DNA from: Methylorubrum rhodinum
Lineage (GTDB): Bacteria; Pseudomonadota; Alphaproteobacteria; Rhizobiales; Beijerinckiaceae
Direction of reading: 5' to 3'
NCBI RefSeq assembly: GCF_014199935.1
Contig: NZ_JACHOP010000019.1
Location: 42,470 to 106,469 of the forward strand
Length of the DNA stretch: 64,000 nucleotides
How positions within the stretch are numbered: position 1 is the stretch's first letter; each line of letters begins with the position of its first letter. Shown piece by piece: positions 24,658-32,807 of this stretch. Made by a program: the position numbers and the translations under genes. The notes under the pieces are model-generated. The model saw only the letters and a list, made by a program, of their open reading frames with translations, did not search any database and was not told the origin of the DNA.

Positions 24658-25353
24658 TCATCCGTAGGCCCTCGCCGCATGCCCCCGCAGCAGCGCGGCG
24701 GCGGCGTTGACCGTGATGACGAGCCCCATCAGCACGAGGCCCAGCGCCAGGGCGAGGCTGAGGTCGCCCTTCTGCGTCTCCAGCGAGATCGCCGTCGTCA
24801 TGGTGCGGGTGTGGCCGTCGATGTTGCCGCCGACGACGAGGACGGCGCCGATCTCCGAGATCGCCCGGCCGAACGCGGCGAGCGCCGCCGTCACCAGCGA
24901 GAACCGCACGTCGTAGATCAGCACCATCGCCCGTCGCGGGGCCGAGAGGCGCAGCGAGCGCAGCTGCTCGCCGAGATGCGCCTCGGCATCCGCCACCACC
25001 TGCCGGGACAGCGCGGCGACCAGCGGCGTGGCGAGCACGGCCTGGGCCGCCACCATGGCGCCGGGGGTGAACAGCAGGCCCAGCGGCCCGAGCGGGCCGG
25101 AGCGGGAGAGAAGCAGGTAGAGCACCAGCCCGACGACGACCGGCGGCAGGCCCATGAAGGCGTTGAGCCCGGCGACCAGCGCATCCCGCCCGGGAAAGCG
25201 CGCCACCGCGACGAGCGCGCCGAGCGGGATGCCGAGGACGAGGCCGATGCCCACCGCCGTGAGGCTCACGCGCAGGGACAGCCACGCGATCGCGACGACG
25301 TCGCGGTCGAGGGTCCACAGGCGGGCGAACGTCTCGTGGAGGGTCTGGGTCAT
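24658..25353 (-). CDS. tupB: Tungstate-type ABC transporter, permease
   Basis: The 231-residue inner-membrane permease has about five hydrophobic segments. The cytoplasmic EAA-type loop (AEAHLGEQLRSLRLSAPRRA) contacts the ATPase. The segment FGRAISEIGAVLVVGGNIDG, followed by HTRTMTTAI, is diagnostic for TupB/WtpB-type permeases. It is the first gene of the tupB-tupC-tupA unit and is divergent from the ModE-like regulator gene, with 83 bases between starts. That spacing fits metal-responsive control of the operon by the neighbour. Confidence 0.88.
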   Translation of the reverse strand: MTQTLHETFARLWTLDRDVVAIAWLSLRVSLTAVGIGLVLGIPLGALVAVARFPGRDALVAGLNAFMGLPPVVVGLVLYLLLSRSGPLGPLGLLFTPGAMVAAQAVLATPLVAALSRQVVADAEAHLGEQLRSLRLSAPRRAMVLIYDVRFSLVTAALAAFGRAISEIGAVLVVGGNIDGHTRTMTTAISLETQKGDLSLALALGLVLMGLVITVNAAAALLRGHAARAYG

Positions 25354-25436
25354 CGCCGCGGCCGGCGCCGGGGCTGCGCCTCGATCCGCCGGATGCTACG
25401 CCACGTGGGCGAAGATCAATAGGAAAGGGCTTGCAT

Positions 25437-26429
25437 ATGAGGGTGAGCCTGCGGATGGAGGGCCGCGCGGGCGGCGGCCGGGCCGACATCGCGCTGGGGC
25501 CGACGCATGCGTTGCTGGAGGCCCTCGACCGTTCCGGCTCGCTCCAAGGCGTGGCGGAGGAACTCGGCGTCTCCTACCGCTCGGCCTGGGGGCAGCTCGC
25601 CGCGCTGGAGCACGCGCTCGGCCGCCCGGCGGCGGTGAAGACGAAGGGCCACGGCAGCGTCCTGACCCCGCTCGGGACCGGCCTGCTCACCCTGCTGCGG
25701 GCCTCGCAGGTGCGGCTCGGGCCGGCGCTCGCCGCCGAGGAACTGGCCCTCGCCGAGGGGCTGCGGCGCCTGCTGCAGCCGGAGGTGGCCCGCATCCGTC
25801 TCGCCGCGAGCCACGATCCGCTGCTTCTCGAAGCCGTGGAGGCGCGGCCCGAGATCGATCTGATGATCGCGGGCAGCCTGGACGCGCTGGCGCGGCTGCG
25901 CGAGGGCGCGGTCGAGGCCGCGGGCTTCCACTTCGGCGCGGACGGGCCGCCCCCGCCGCCCTTCGACGCCCTGTTCCGCGACGCCGAACTCGCGGTCGCG
26001 CCGCTGTTCCGCCGGGAGCAGGGCCTGCTGCTGGCCCCCGGCAACCCGCTTCGCCTGACCGGCGTCGCCGACATCGCCGCGCGAAGAGCGCGGTTCGTGA
26101 ACCGGCAGCGGGGCGCGGGCACCCGCATCTGGTTCGAGCGGCTGTGCCGGGAGGCCGGCCTGCCGGTCGACGAGATCATCGGGTACCACAGCGAGGAATT
26201 CACGCATCAGGCGGTGGCCGCGCTCATCGCCACCGGGGCGGCGGATGTCGGCATGGGCACCCGGGCGGTGGCCGAGCGCTTCGCCCTCGATTACCGGCCG
26301 CTCGGCTGGGAGACCTACTATCTGGCCGCCCGCGCCGCGCTGCCGCCGGAGCGGTTGGCGCCGCTGCGCGACCTGATGCGCAACCGCGCCCGCGCGGTCT
26401 CGGGCTACGCCCCGCCGCCGGAGGCTTGA
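25437..26429 (+). CDS. ModE-type HTH regulator with PBP-like sensor domain
   Basis: The 330-residue protein begins with a ModE/LysR-like winged helix (ALLEALDRSGSLQGVAEELG, about residues 26-75). A periplasmic-binding-protein-like domain follows (~95-320) with RLAASHDPLLLEAVEARPEI, FVNRQRGAGTRIWFERL and AALIATGAADVGMGTRAVAE. The molybdate-binding domain of classical ModE is absent. The ATG at 25437 has AGGAAAGGG upstream; a TTG six bases earlier is too close to that site. Placement between tupBCA and moe genes suggests it senses molybdate/tungstate or molybdopterin status. Confidence 0.82.
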   Translation: MRVSLRMEGRAGGGRADIALGPTHALLEALDRSGSLQGVAEELGVSYRSAWGQLAALEHALGRPAAVKTKGHGSVLTPLGTGLLTLLRASQVRLGPALAAEELALAEGLRRLLQPEVARIRLAASHDPLLLEAVEARPEIDLMIAGSLDALARLREGAVEAAGFHFGADGPPPPPFDALFRDAELAVAPLFRREQGLLLAPGNPLRLTGVADIAARRARFVNRQRGAGTRIWFERLCREAGLPVDEIIGYHSEEFTHQAVAALIATGAADVGMGTRAVAERFALDYRPLGWETYYLAARAALPPERLAPLRDLMRNRARAVSGYAPPPEA

Positions 26430-26432
26430 GCC

Positions 26433-27680
26433 TCACCAGAGCAGGGCGTGGGGATAGAAGGCGAGAAGATCGCCCGGCGCGACGCCGGTCGTGTCGTCGG
26501 GCAGCTCCACGAGACCGTCGCTGCCGGTGAGCGAGGTCAGCACGCCCGCCCCGTCCCGCGGAAACTTTGTTGCGGTCAGTCCGTCCGCGTCCCTGGACAG
26601 GATGACGCGCACGAATTCCCGGCGGCTCTGCTTCTTCTTGTACGGAAATCCGGAACGCACGGGGACAGCGAGGGGCGGCGCGTAGCGCGCGCCGCCGAGC
26701 GCCGCGAGCAGCGGCCGCACCACGAACAGCAGCGTCACGTAGACCGCGACTGGATTGCCCGGCAGGCCGAGGAAGGGCGTGCCGGCCACCAGCCCGGCCG
26801 CCACCGGCCGGCCGGGCTTGACCGCGAGCCGCCACAGCACGAGCCGTCCGATCGCCTCGACCGCGGCCTTCACGTGGTCCTCCTCGCCGGTCGAGACGCC
26901 GCCGGAGGTGAGGATCAGGTCGTGGCCCTCCGCCGCCGCCGCGAGACGGGCCGGCAGCGTCGCGGGATCGTCGCGCAGGATGCCGAGATCCGAGACCGCG
27001 CAGCCGAGCCGGTGGAGAAGCGAGGCGAGCAGCACCCGGTTCGAATCGTGGATCGAACCCGGCCGCAGGGCCGCGCCGGGCTCGGCGAGTTCGTCGCCGG
27101 TGGAGAACAGGGCCACCCTGAGGCGCCGCCGCACGGTGAGGCGCGCATGGCCGGTGGCGGCGGCGAGCGCGAGGTCCTGCGGCCGCAGCCTCTGCCCGGC
27201 GGGAATCGCGAGCGCGCCGCGCGCCATGTCCTCGCCCGCGGGCCGGGCGTTGGCGCCGGGCTTCAGCCCCGGCGGCAGGGCGACGTGGTCGCCGTCGCGG
27301 CGCACGTCCTCCTGCATGAACACCGTGTCGGCACCCGGCGGCATCGGCGCGCCGGTGAAGATGCGGATCGCTCCGCCCGGCCAGTCATCCTCCGCCGCAC
27401 GGCCCGCGGGCAGGCGGCCGGTGACCGGCAGCACGGTCTCGGTGCCGTCGGCGAGGTCGGCGTGGCGCACGGCGTAGCCGTCGACCGCGGAGTTGGCGAA
27501 GGGCGGCAGGTCGTGCTCGGCGAAGACGTCCGCGGCCGCGACGCGCCCGTCGGCCTCGGCCAGCGGCACGATCTCGGTCCCGGCGATCACCGGAAAACGC
27601 TCGGCGATGCGGGCGACCGCCTCCTCGATCGCCAGGAGCTTGCCGCCGAAGGCGAAGCAATCGTCGGTGAGCTGGGCCAT
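26433..27680 (-). CDS. moeA: Molybdopterin molybdenumtransferase MoeA
   Basis: MoeA inserts molybdate (or tungstate) into adenylylated molybdopterin. The 415-residue product has all core motifs: NSAVDGYAVRHADL, FTGAPMPPGADTV, FSTGDELAEPG, ILTSGGVSTGEEDHV and LPGNPVAVYVTLL. The catalytic acidic residues around VDGYA and GGVSTGEED are intact. This is therefore the most likely active MoeA of the three in this cluster. Its ATG shares a base with the mobB stop (TGATG). It lies convergent to the regulator gene, three bases away. Confidence 0.93.
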   Translation of the reverse strand: MAQLTDDCFAFGGKLLAIEEAVARIAERFPVIAGTEIVPLAEADGRVAAADVFAEHDLPPFANSAVDGYAVRHADLADGTETVLPVTGRLPAGRAAEDDWPGGAIRIFTGAPMPPGADTVFMQEDVRRDGDHVALPPGLKPGANARPAGEDMARGALAIPAGQRLRPQDLALAAATGHARLTVRRRLRVALFSTGDELAEPGAALRPGSIHDSNRVLLASLLHRLGCAVSDLGILRDDPATLPARLAAAAEGHDLILTSGGVSTGEEDHVKAAVEAIGRLVLWRLAVKPGRPVAAGLVAGTPFLGLPGNPVAVYVTLLFVVRPLLAALGGARYAPPLAVPVRSGFPYKKKQSRREFVRVILSRDADGLTATKFPRDGAGVLTSLTGSDGLVELPDDTTGVAPGDLLAFYPHALLW

Positions 27681-28216
27681 CAGGCGGTCTCCAGCCGGGC
27701 CAGCACCGCATCGAGCGGCTCGGCGAGGCGCTGCACCAGATCGGCGATCGCGGCGATGTCGTCGAGCCCGGCCACGGGGAGACCGGCTTGCGGGAACGGC
27801 ACGTCGCTGGCGATGCCGACGATGCGGGGATCGTCGGGGTGGATCGGCGGGCGGCCGTTGGCCTCGCGGAACACTTCGAGCTTGAGATGGGCCTCGCGCT
27901 TGAAGCCCTCGACCAGGGCGAGGCCCTCCGGCGTCAGGCGCCGCAGCAGAGCGGGCAGGCGGGCTTCCTCGCCCTCCTCGACCTCGCGGATCTGCGCCCA
28001 GCGCCGGGCGGAAGAGACGATGACCTCGCTCGCGCCCGCCTGCCGATGGACATGCGAGTCCTTGCCCGGATGGTCCACGTCGAAGCCGTGATGGGCGTGC
28101 TTGAGCGTCGCGACGCGCACGCCCCGGGCGACGAGGAGCGGGATCAGCCGGGCGAGCAGGGTGGTCTTGCCCGCCCCGCTCCAGCCGGCGAGGCCGATGA
28201 CCTTGAGCCCGCTCAT
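27680..28216 (-). CDS. mobB: Molybdopterin-guanine dinucleotide biosynthesis adaptor MobB
   Basis: The 178-residue GTP-binding protein supports attachment of GMP to molybdopterin, giving the MGD cofactor that formate dehydrogenases use. The P-loop GWSGAGKT lies at 11-18, followed by VATLKHAHHGFDVDHPGKDS, typical of MobB, and LALVEGFKREAHLKLEVFR. No mobA gene is in the window. It overlaps the upstream moeA-PBP fusion by four bases and the downstream moeA by one. Confidence 0.92.
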   Translation of the reverse strand: MSGLKVIGLAGWSGAGKTTLLARLIPLLVARGVRVATLKHAHHGFDVDHPGKDSHVHRQAGASEVIVSSARRWAQIREVEEGEEARLPALLRRLTPEGLALVEGFKREAHLKLEVFREANGRPPIHPDDPRIVGIASDVPFPQAGLPVAGLDDIAAIADLVQRLAEPLDAVLARLETA

Positions 28217-30192
28217 GCGGCATCTCCCGCCGGTGTGAAGCCGAGTTCGGTCAGCGCCGCCGCAGTCTCGGATGCGCGCAGCAGCGCCAGGAAAGCCGCG
28301 AGCGCCGGGCGCTCCTCCGTGCCGGCCGCGTAGGCGAAGTCGTAATGCTCCTCCGTCAGCGGCAGGAAGCCGAGGCCGTAGGCGGCGGCGACGCTGGCGA
28401 TGGCCACGCCCCAATCGGCCCGCCCCTGCGCGACGGCGGCCGCGACGGCGTTGTGCGAGCGCGGCTGGTTCCAGAAGCCCGGAGGCCGCGCGCCCTTGAG
28501 CAGGCCGTCGACGAGGAGGCGCGTGCCGGAGCCGGCATTGCGGTTGACCATCACGGCATCGGCATCCGCCAGGGCCGCGGCGACGCCGTCCCCGGCGCCG
28601 CGGCCCTCGAAGCGCCCGTCGCCGGGGCGGAACACCACGCCCTGAAGCCGGCGCCAGCCGGGGGCGAGGCGCATGCCGGGCTCCAGGAGCGGGGCGTTGT
28701 AGCGGCCGGTCTCGGGGTCGAGCAGGTGCATGGCGGCCAGATCGCACTCGCCCCGCCGCAACGCCGCGAGCCCTCCCGCCGAGCCGACCCAGACGGTGCG
28801 GGCGGTGAAGCCGCGCTCGGCCACGAGGCCGACCAGCCGGTCGAGCCCGACGCAGTGGCTGCCGACGATCGTCAGGTCGGGCGCCCGCACGCCGGCGCCG
28901 AGCCGCACCACCGAGACCGTCTCGCCCGCCTCCAGCCCGGAGCGGGCCGCCGGAATCGCGAAGAAGCCGTCGGCCTGGGAGAAGGCGGTGACCGAGCCCG
29001 AGCCCTTCGGCAGCGGCAGAGCCACCGGCCCCTCGGGCCCGCGGCCGAGCGAGGCCATCACGAATTCGGTGCGGCCGAGTTCGGACGGCACCCGCTGCGG
29101 CAGGCTGGCGGCGACCGCCTGCTCCTCCCGCGGCGGCAGGCCGGCGAGGGCGCGGACCAGCGGCACGACGAAGTCGTGGAAGGTGAACATCGCCGAGGTC
29201 GGGAAGCCCGGCAGCACGACGACCGGCGTTCCGTCGGCGACCGCGAGGCAGAGCGGCTTGCCGGGCTTCAGGGCCACGCCGTGGACGAGGATGCCGGGCG
29301 AACCCAGCCGGTCGAGGATGCGGTGGGACACGTCGCCCGCGCCCTTCGAGGTGCCGCCGGACAGGACGACGAGATCGTTGCCGGCCAACGCCTCGCGCAG
29401 GGCCCGTTCGAGGGCGGCCTCGTCGTCGCGCACGATGCCGAACGACACCGGCTCGCCGCCGTTCTCGGTGACGGAGGCCGCGACGATCGCCCCGTTCGAA
29501 TCGTAGATCGCGCCGGGTGCCAGCGCCGCGCCGGGCGCCGTCAGCTCGTCGCCGGTGGAGAGGATCGCGACAAGCGGGCGGCGCACCACCGGCACCGCGG
29601 CGATGCCGCAGGCCGCCAGCATGCCGATCTCGCGGGCGGTGATCGTCAGCCCCTTGCGCAGGACCGTCTCGCCGAGCGCCATGTCGGCCCCGGCGTAGCC
29701 GATGAACTGGCCGGGGCGCACCGGCGCGGCGACGTCGATGGCGAGCGCGCCCTCGTCGAACTCCGTCTGCTCGACCATCACCACGGCGTCGGCCCCGCGG
29801 GGGATCACGCCGCCGGTGGCGATCGGCGTGGCGGTGCCGGGCTCGATCGCCAGCGCCGGGGCGACGCCGCAGGCCAGGATCTCGCGGTTGAGGGCGAGCC
29901 GCCGAGCCCGCGCAGGGCCGGCGCCCTCGGTGTCGGCGGCGCGCAGCGCGAAGCCGTCGACCAGAGCCCGGTCGAAGGGCGGCACGTCGATCGGCGAGGC
30001 GACATCGCCCGCGAGCACCCGGCCGAGCGAAGCGGCGAGCGGCACCGTCTCCGGGCGAAGAGCCACGTGCGGCACCGCCCTGCGAAAGGCGGCCTGCGCG
30101 TCCTCCCGGCTCACGACCGTCAGGAACTGCTCCTGACGCGAAGCGGCCGCGAGGCGGCGGACGAAATCCTCGGTGTCGCGGGGCTCGCTCAC
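28213..30192 (-). CDS. MoeA fused to a PBP-like (LysR-substrate-type) domain
   Basis: A 659-residue two-domain protein. Residues ~25-425 are MoeA-like, with ALVDGFALRAADTEG, LSTGDELTAPG (211-221), LSGGTSKGAGDVSH (277-290) and PGFPTSAMF (328-336). Residues ~440-655 form a binding-protein-like domain with TIVGSHCVGLDRL, ARTVWVGSAGGLAALRRGEC, NRNAGSGTRLLVDGLL and ADWGVAIASVAAAYGL. This resembles the sensor half of the adjacent regulator. Such fusions occur near Mo/W enzymes and may confer metal selectivity or cofactor delivery; that role is inferred. The GTG start overlaps the upstream stop (GTGA). Confidence 0.88.
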   Translation of the reverse strand: MSEPRDTEDFVRRLAAASRQEQFLTVVSREDAQAAFRRAVPHVALRPETVPLAASLGRVLAGDVASPIDVPPFDRALVDGFALRAADTEGAGPARARRLALNREILACGVAPALAIEPGTATPIATGGVIPRGADAVVMVEQTEFDEGALAIDVAAPVRPGQFIGYAGADMALGETVLRKGLTITAREIGMLAACGIAAVPVVRRPLVAILSTGDELTAPGAALAPGAIYDSNGAIVAASVTENGGEPVSFGIVRDDEAALERALREALAGNDLVVLSGGTSKGAGDVSHRILDRLGSPGILVHGVALKPGKPLCLAVADGTPVVVLPGFPTSAMFTFHDFVVPLVRALAGLPPREEQAVAASLPQRVPSELGRTEFVMASLGRGPEGPVALPLPKGSGSVTAFSQADGFFAIPAARSGLEAGETVSVVRLGAGVRAPDLTIVGSHCVGLDRLVGLVAERGFTARTVWVGSAGGLAALRRGECDLAAMHLLDPETGRYNAPLLEPGMRLAPGWRRLQGVVFRPGDGRFEGRGAGDGVAAALADADAVMVNRNAGSGTRLLVDGLLKGARPPGFWNQPRSHNAVAAAVAQGRADWGVAIASVAAAYGLGFLPLTEEHYDFAYAAGTEERPALAAFLALLRASETAAALTELGFTPAGDAA

Positions 30193-31283
30193 AGGTCCCA
30201 AACCTCGACCTCGGTCCCCTCGGGATAGCCCTCGTGCTCCGGCGGTACCAGCACGGCGACATCGGCGTGTACGAGACACCGCAGCGGCAGGTCCACGCCG
30301 CCGAGCGGCTCGACGCCCCGCGCGACCCGGCGTCCGACCACGATCTCGCTCAGGCCGATGCCCGACGCGATCTTTTTCGTGAGGACCGCAGGGGTCGGGG
30401 CCGGCGGGGCCGAGCCGGACAGCGCCGCGACGAGCGGCCGGCCCAGCGCCAGGAACACCGCGACCGCCGCCTCGGGCCGGCCCGGCACGAGCAGCACCGG
30501 GCGCCCCTCCACCTCGCCGATCCCGGCGGTCTCGCCCGGCCGCAGGGCGATGCCGTGGACCAGCAGCCGGCCGGCTCCGGCGAGGCCGGCGGCGCTGTGA
30601 TCGGTGCGCCCGAGGCCGGTCCCGCCGAGCAGCAGCACGGCGTCGGCCTCGACGCCGCGGATTTTTTCCGCGATGGCCTCCGCCTCGTCGGATGCCTGCG
30701 CCGTCACGACCCCTGCGCCCTCCCGCGCGGCGAGGGCCGCCAGGAACGGCGTCAGCGCATCGGGTTCGGACGGGCCGGTGGCGACGAGGGCGACGCGCGG
30801 TCGCCGGATGTCGATGGTCGCCACCCCGCAGGCGGCGAGCGCCAGAAGATGGCGCGGCTCGATCCGTTCGCCCGCCGCGACGAGGGAATCGCCCTTCAGG
30901 AAGTCCTCGCCCGGCGCCCGCACGCCTTCGCGGAAAAACACCTCCGCGACGGCGTCGCGCCCCTCCAGTCCCTCGGGCGCCAGCACCGCGTCGGTGCCCG
31001 CGGGCAGGGTGTGTCCGGTCTCGATCCAGGCCGGTGCCTGCGACAGCCGCACCGGCGCGTAGGGCGAGGCGCCACCGACGAGACTCGAGTCCACGGCGTA
31101 GCCGTCGCGCAGGGACGTGGGCTCGGTCGGCCGGTCGCGCGGGGCTTGGATCGACGTTGCGGCGATGCGGCCCAGCGCTTCGGCGAGCGGCACCCTCTCC
31201 GGCGAAACCGGCCGGGCCAGCCCGAGCAGGAGCGCGCGCGCTTCGGCGAGCGGCATCAATGCCGCCGAGGCTGTGCGCGTCAT
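30189..31283 (-). CDS. Divergent MoeA-like protein
   Basis: The 364-residue product keeps the MoeA scaffold (PVSPERVPLAEALGRI, SLRDGYAVDSSL, HTLPAGTDAVLAPEGLE) but has lost key motifs. STGDEL is replaced by ATGPSEPDA, SGGVSxG by LGGTGLGRTDH, and PGNPV by PGRPEA. Catalysis as a normal MoeA is therefore doubtful; a regulatory or partner role with the fusion protein is more likely. The ATG at 31283 is used because the conserved part starts there; an ATG at 31355 is also possible. It is the first gene of the four-gene moe/mob unit and divergent from the cytochrome gene. Confidence 0.8.
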   Translation of the reverse strand: MTRTASAALMPLAEARALLLGLARPVSPERVPLAEALGRIAATSIQAPRDRPTEPTSLRDGYAVDSSLVGGASPYAPVRLSQAPAWIETGHTLPAGTDAVLAPEGLEGRDAVAEVFFREGVRAPGEDFLKGDSLVAAGERIEPRHLLALAACGVATIDIRRPRVALVATGPSEPDALTPFLAALAAREGAGVVTAQASDEAEAIAEKIRGVEADAVLLLGGTGLGRTDHSAAGLAGAGRLLVHGIALRPGETAGIGEVEGRPVLLVPGRPEAAVAVFLALGRPLVAALSGSAPPAPTPAVLTKKIASGIGLSEIVVGRRVARGVEPLGGVDLPLRCLVHADVAVLVPPEHEGYPEGTEVEVWDL

Positions 31284-31471
31284 GCGCCGGCCCGCAGGAG
31301 CGTCGGGATCGGCTGTCGAGGGCCCGCCTGTCTCATGATCGGAGCGATGCGCCATCCCTCCGGGATGATCAAGATTGGGTGAGCGCATGGGACATCGCGG
31401 CCCAGCCGCGCGGCGCAGACAGGCCACGTGCGCCTCGGCTATGGTCCCGCGCCTTTTCCGATCGAGCCGCC

Positions 31472-32755
31472 ATGATCCAGCGCATCCCGATCCTCGGCCT
31501 TGCCGCCGCCCTCGCCGTCCTCGCCACGTCGCCGGCTTCCGCCCAGATGCGCGGCCATGGCGGGCCGGTGAGGGCGCTCGCGGTCACCGGCGACGGGCGG
31601 CTGGCCGTCTCCGGCGGGTTCGATCAGGCGGCCATCGTCTGGGGGCTCGACACCGGCACGGCGCTCTCGGTGCTGCGCTTCCACGAGGGCGCGGTGAACG
31701 CGGTGGCGGTGCTGCCGGACGGGCGCTTCGCCACCGCCTCGGAGGACGGGCGCATCGCCCTTTGGCGGCTCGGGCTGCCGGAGCCGGAGCGGGTGTTGGA
31801 GGGCCATGCCGGCCCGGTCGCCGGCCTCGCGGTCTCGCCCGATGGCCGGACCCTCGCCTCCGCCGCCTGGGACGGCACCGCCCGGCTTTGGCCGCTGGCC
31901 GGCGGCCCGGCGCGGGTGCTGGAGGGCCACAAGGGCAACGTCAACGCCGTCGCGTTCCTGCCCGATGGCCGCCCCGTCACGGCGGGTTCCGATGCCACCG
32001 TGCGAATCTGGTCGGCTGCGGGCGAGCCGGTCACCAGCGTCACCCTGCCGAGCGCGCTGAGCACGCTGGCGGTCGCCCCCGACGGGACGATCGCCGCCGC
32101 CGGAGCGGATGCGACGGTGCGCTTCATCGATGCGGACGGCGCGGTCCGCGCCTCGGTCGAACTCGGGCCGGCGCCGGTGATCGCCCTGGCGCTCTCGCCC
32201 GACGGCAGGCGGCTCGCTGCGGCGGGGGCGGGCGGTACGGTGGCGGTGATCGAGCGGGACACCACGAAGATCCTCTACACCCTGGTCGGCCCCGGCCTGC
32301 CGGTCTGGTCGGTGGCGTGGCGCCCGGACGGCTCGGAGCTGATCACCGGCGGCGGCGACCGGCTCGTGCGCCGCTGGGACGCGGCGACCGGCGCGCCGAT
32401 CGGCCCGCTCGCCATGCCGCGCCCGGCCGACACCCTCGCGGCCTTCCACGGCGAGCGCGGCGCCGAGGTGTTTCGCGCCTGCGTGGCCTGCCACTCGCTG
32501 AAAGCCGACGAGGGCCCCCGCGCCGGCCCGACGCTCGCCGGCCTCTTCGGCCGCCGCATCGCCAGCCTGCCGGACTACCGCTATTCCGAGGCGCTCAGGC
32601 GCATGGACATCGTCTGGACGCCGGAGACGGTGGCGCGCCTGTTCGAGGTGGGCCCGGCCCGCTACACGCCGGGCACGCGGATGCCGGAGCAGACGATCAC
32701 CAGCGCGGACGACCGCGCCGCGCTGGTTCGGTTCCTGGAGAAGGCGACGCAGTAG
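31472..32755 (+). CDS. WD40 beta-propeller fused to cytochrome c
   Basis: The 427-residue exported protein has a signal peptide (1-25, ending ASAQ). Seven WD40-like blades follow at about 28-315, with repeated SPDGRTLAS and DGTARLW-type strands. A class I cytochrome c domain follows, with haem site CVACH (C337, C340, H341) and distal ligand probably M404 in GTRMPEQ. It is a periplasmic electron carrier with a built-in protein-interaction platform. Its place between the moe genes and the formate dehydrogenase accessory genes suggests a role in formate or related electron transfer. That link is inferred from position only. Confidence 0.87.
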   Translation: MIQRIPILGLAAALAVLATSPASAQMRGHGGPVRALAVTGDGRLAVSGGFDQAAIVWGLDTGTALSVLRFHEGAVNAVAVLPDGRFATASEDGRIALWRLGLPEPERVLEGHAGPVAGLAVSPDGRTLASAAWDGTARLWPLAGGPARVLEGHKGNVNAVAFLPDGRPVTAGSDATVRIWSAAGEPVTSVTLPSALSTLAVAPDGTIAAAGADATVRFIDADGAVRASVELGPAPVIALALSPDGRRLAAAGAGGTVAVIERDTTKILYTLVGPGLPVWSVAWRPDGSELITGGGDRLVRRWDAATGAPIGPLAMPRPADTLAAFHGERGAEVFRACVACHSLKADEGPRAGPTLAGLFGRRIASLPDYRYSEALRRMDIVWTPETVARLFEVGPARYTPGTRMPEQTITSADDRAALVRFLEKATQ

Positions 32756-32807
32756 GGGACGGATTCCGAGACACGCTCGCTTCACTTGGAGCGTCGCCGA
32801 TCCCCCC

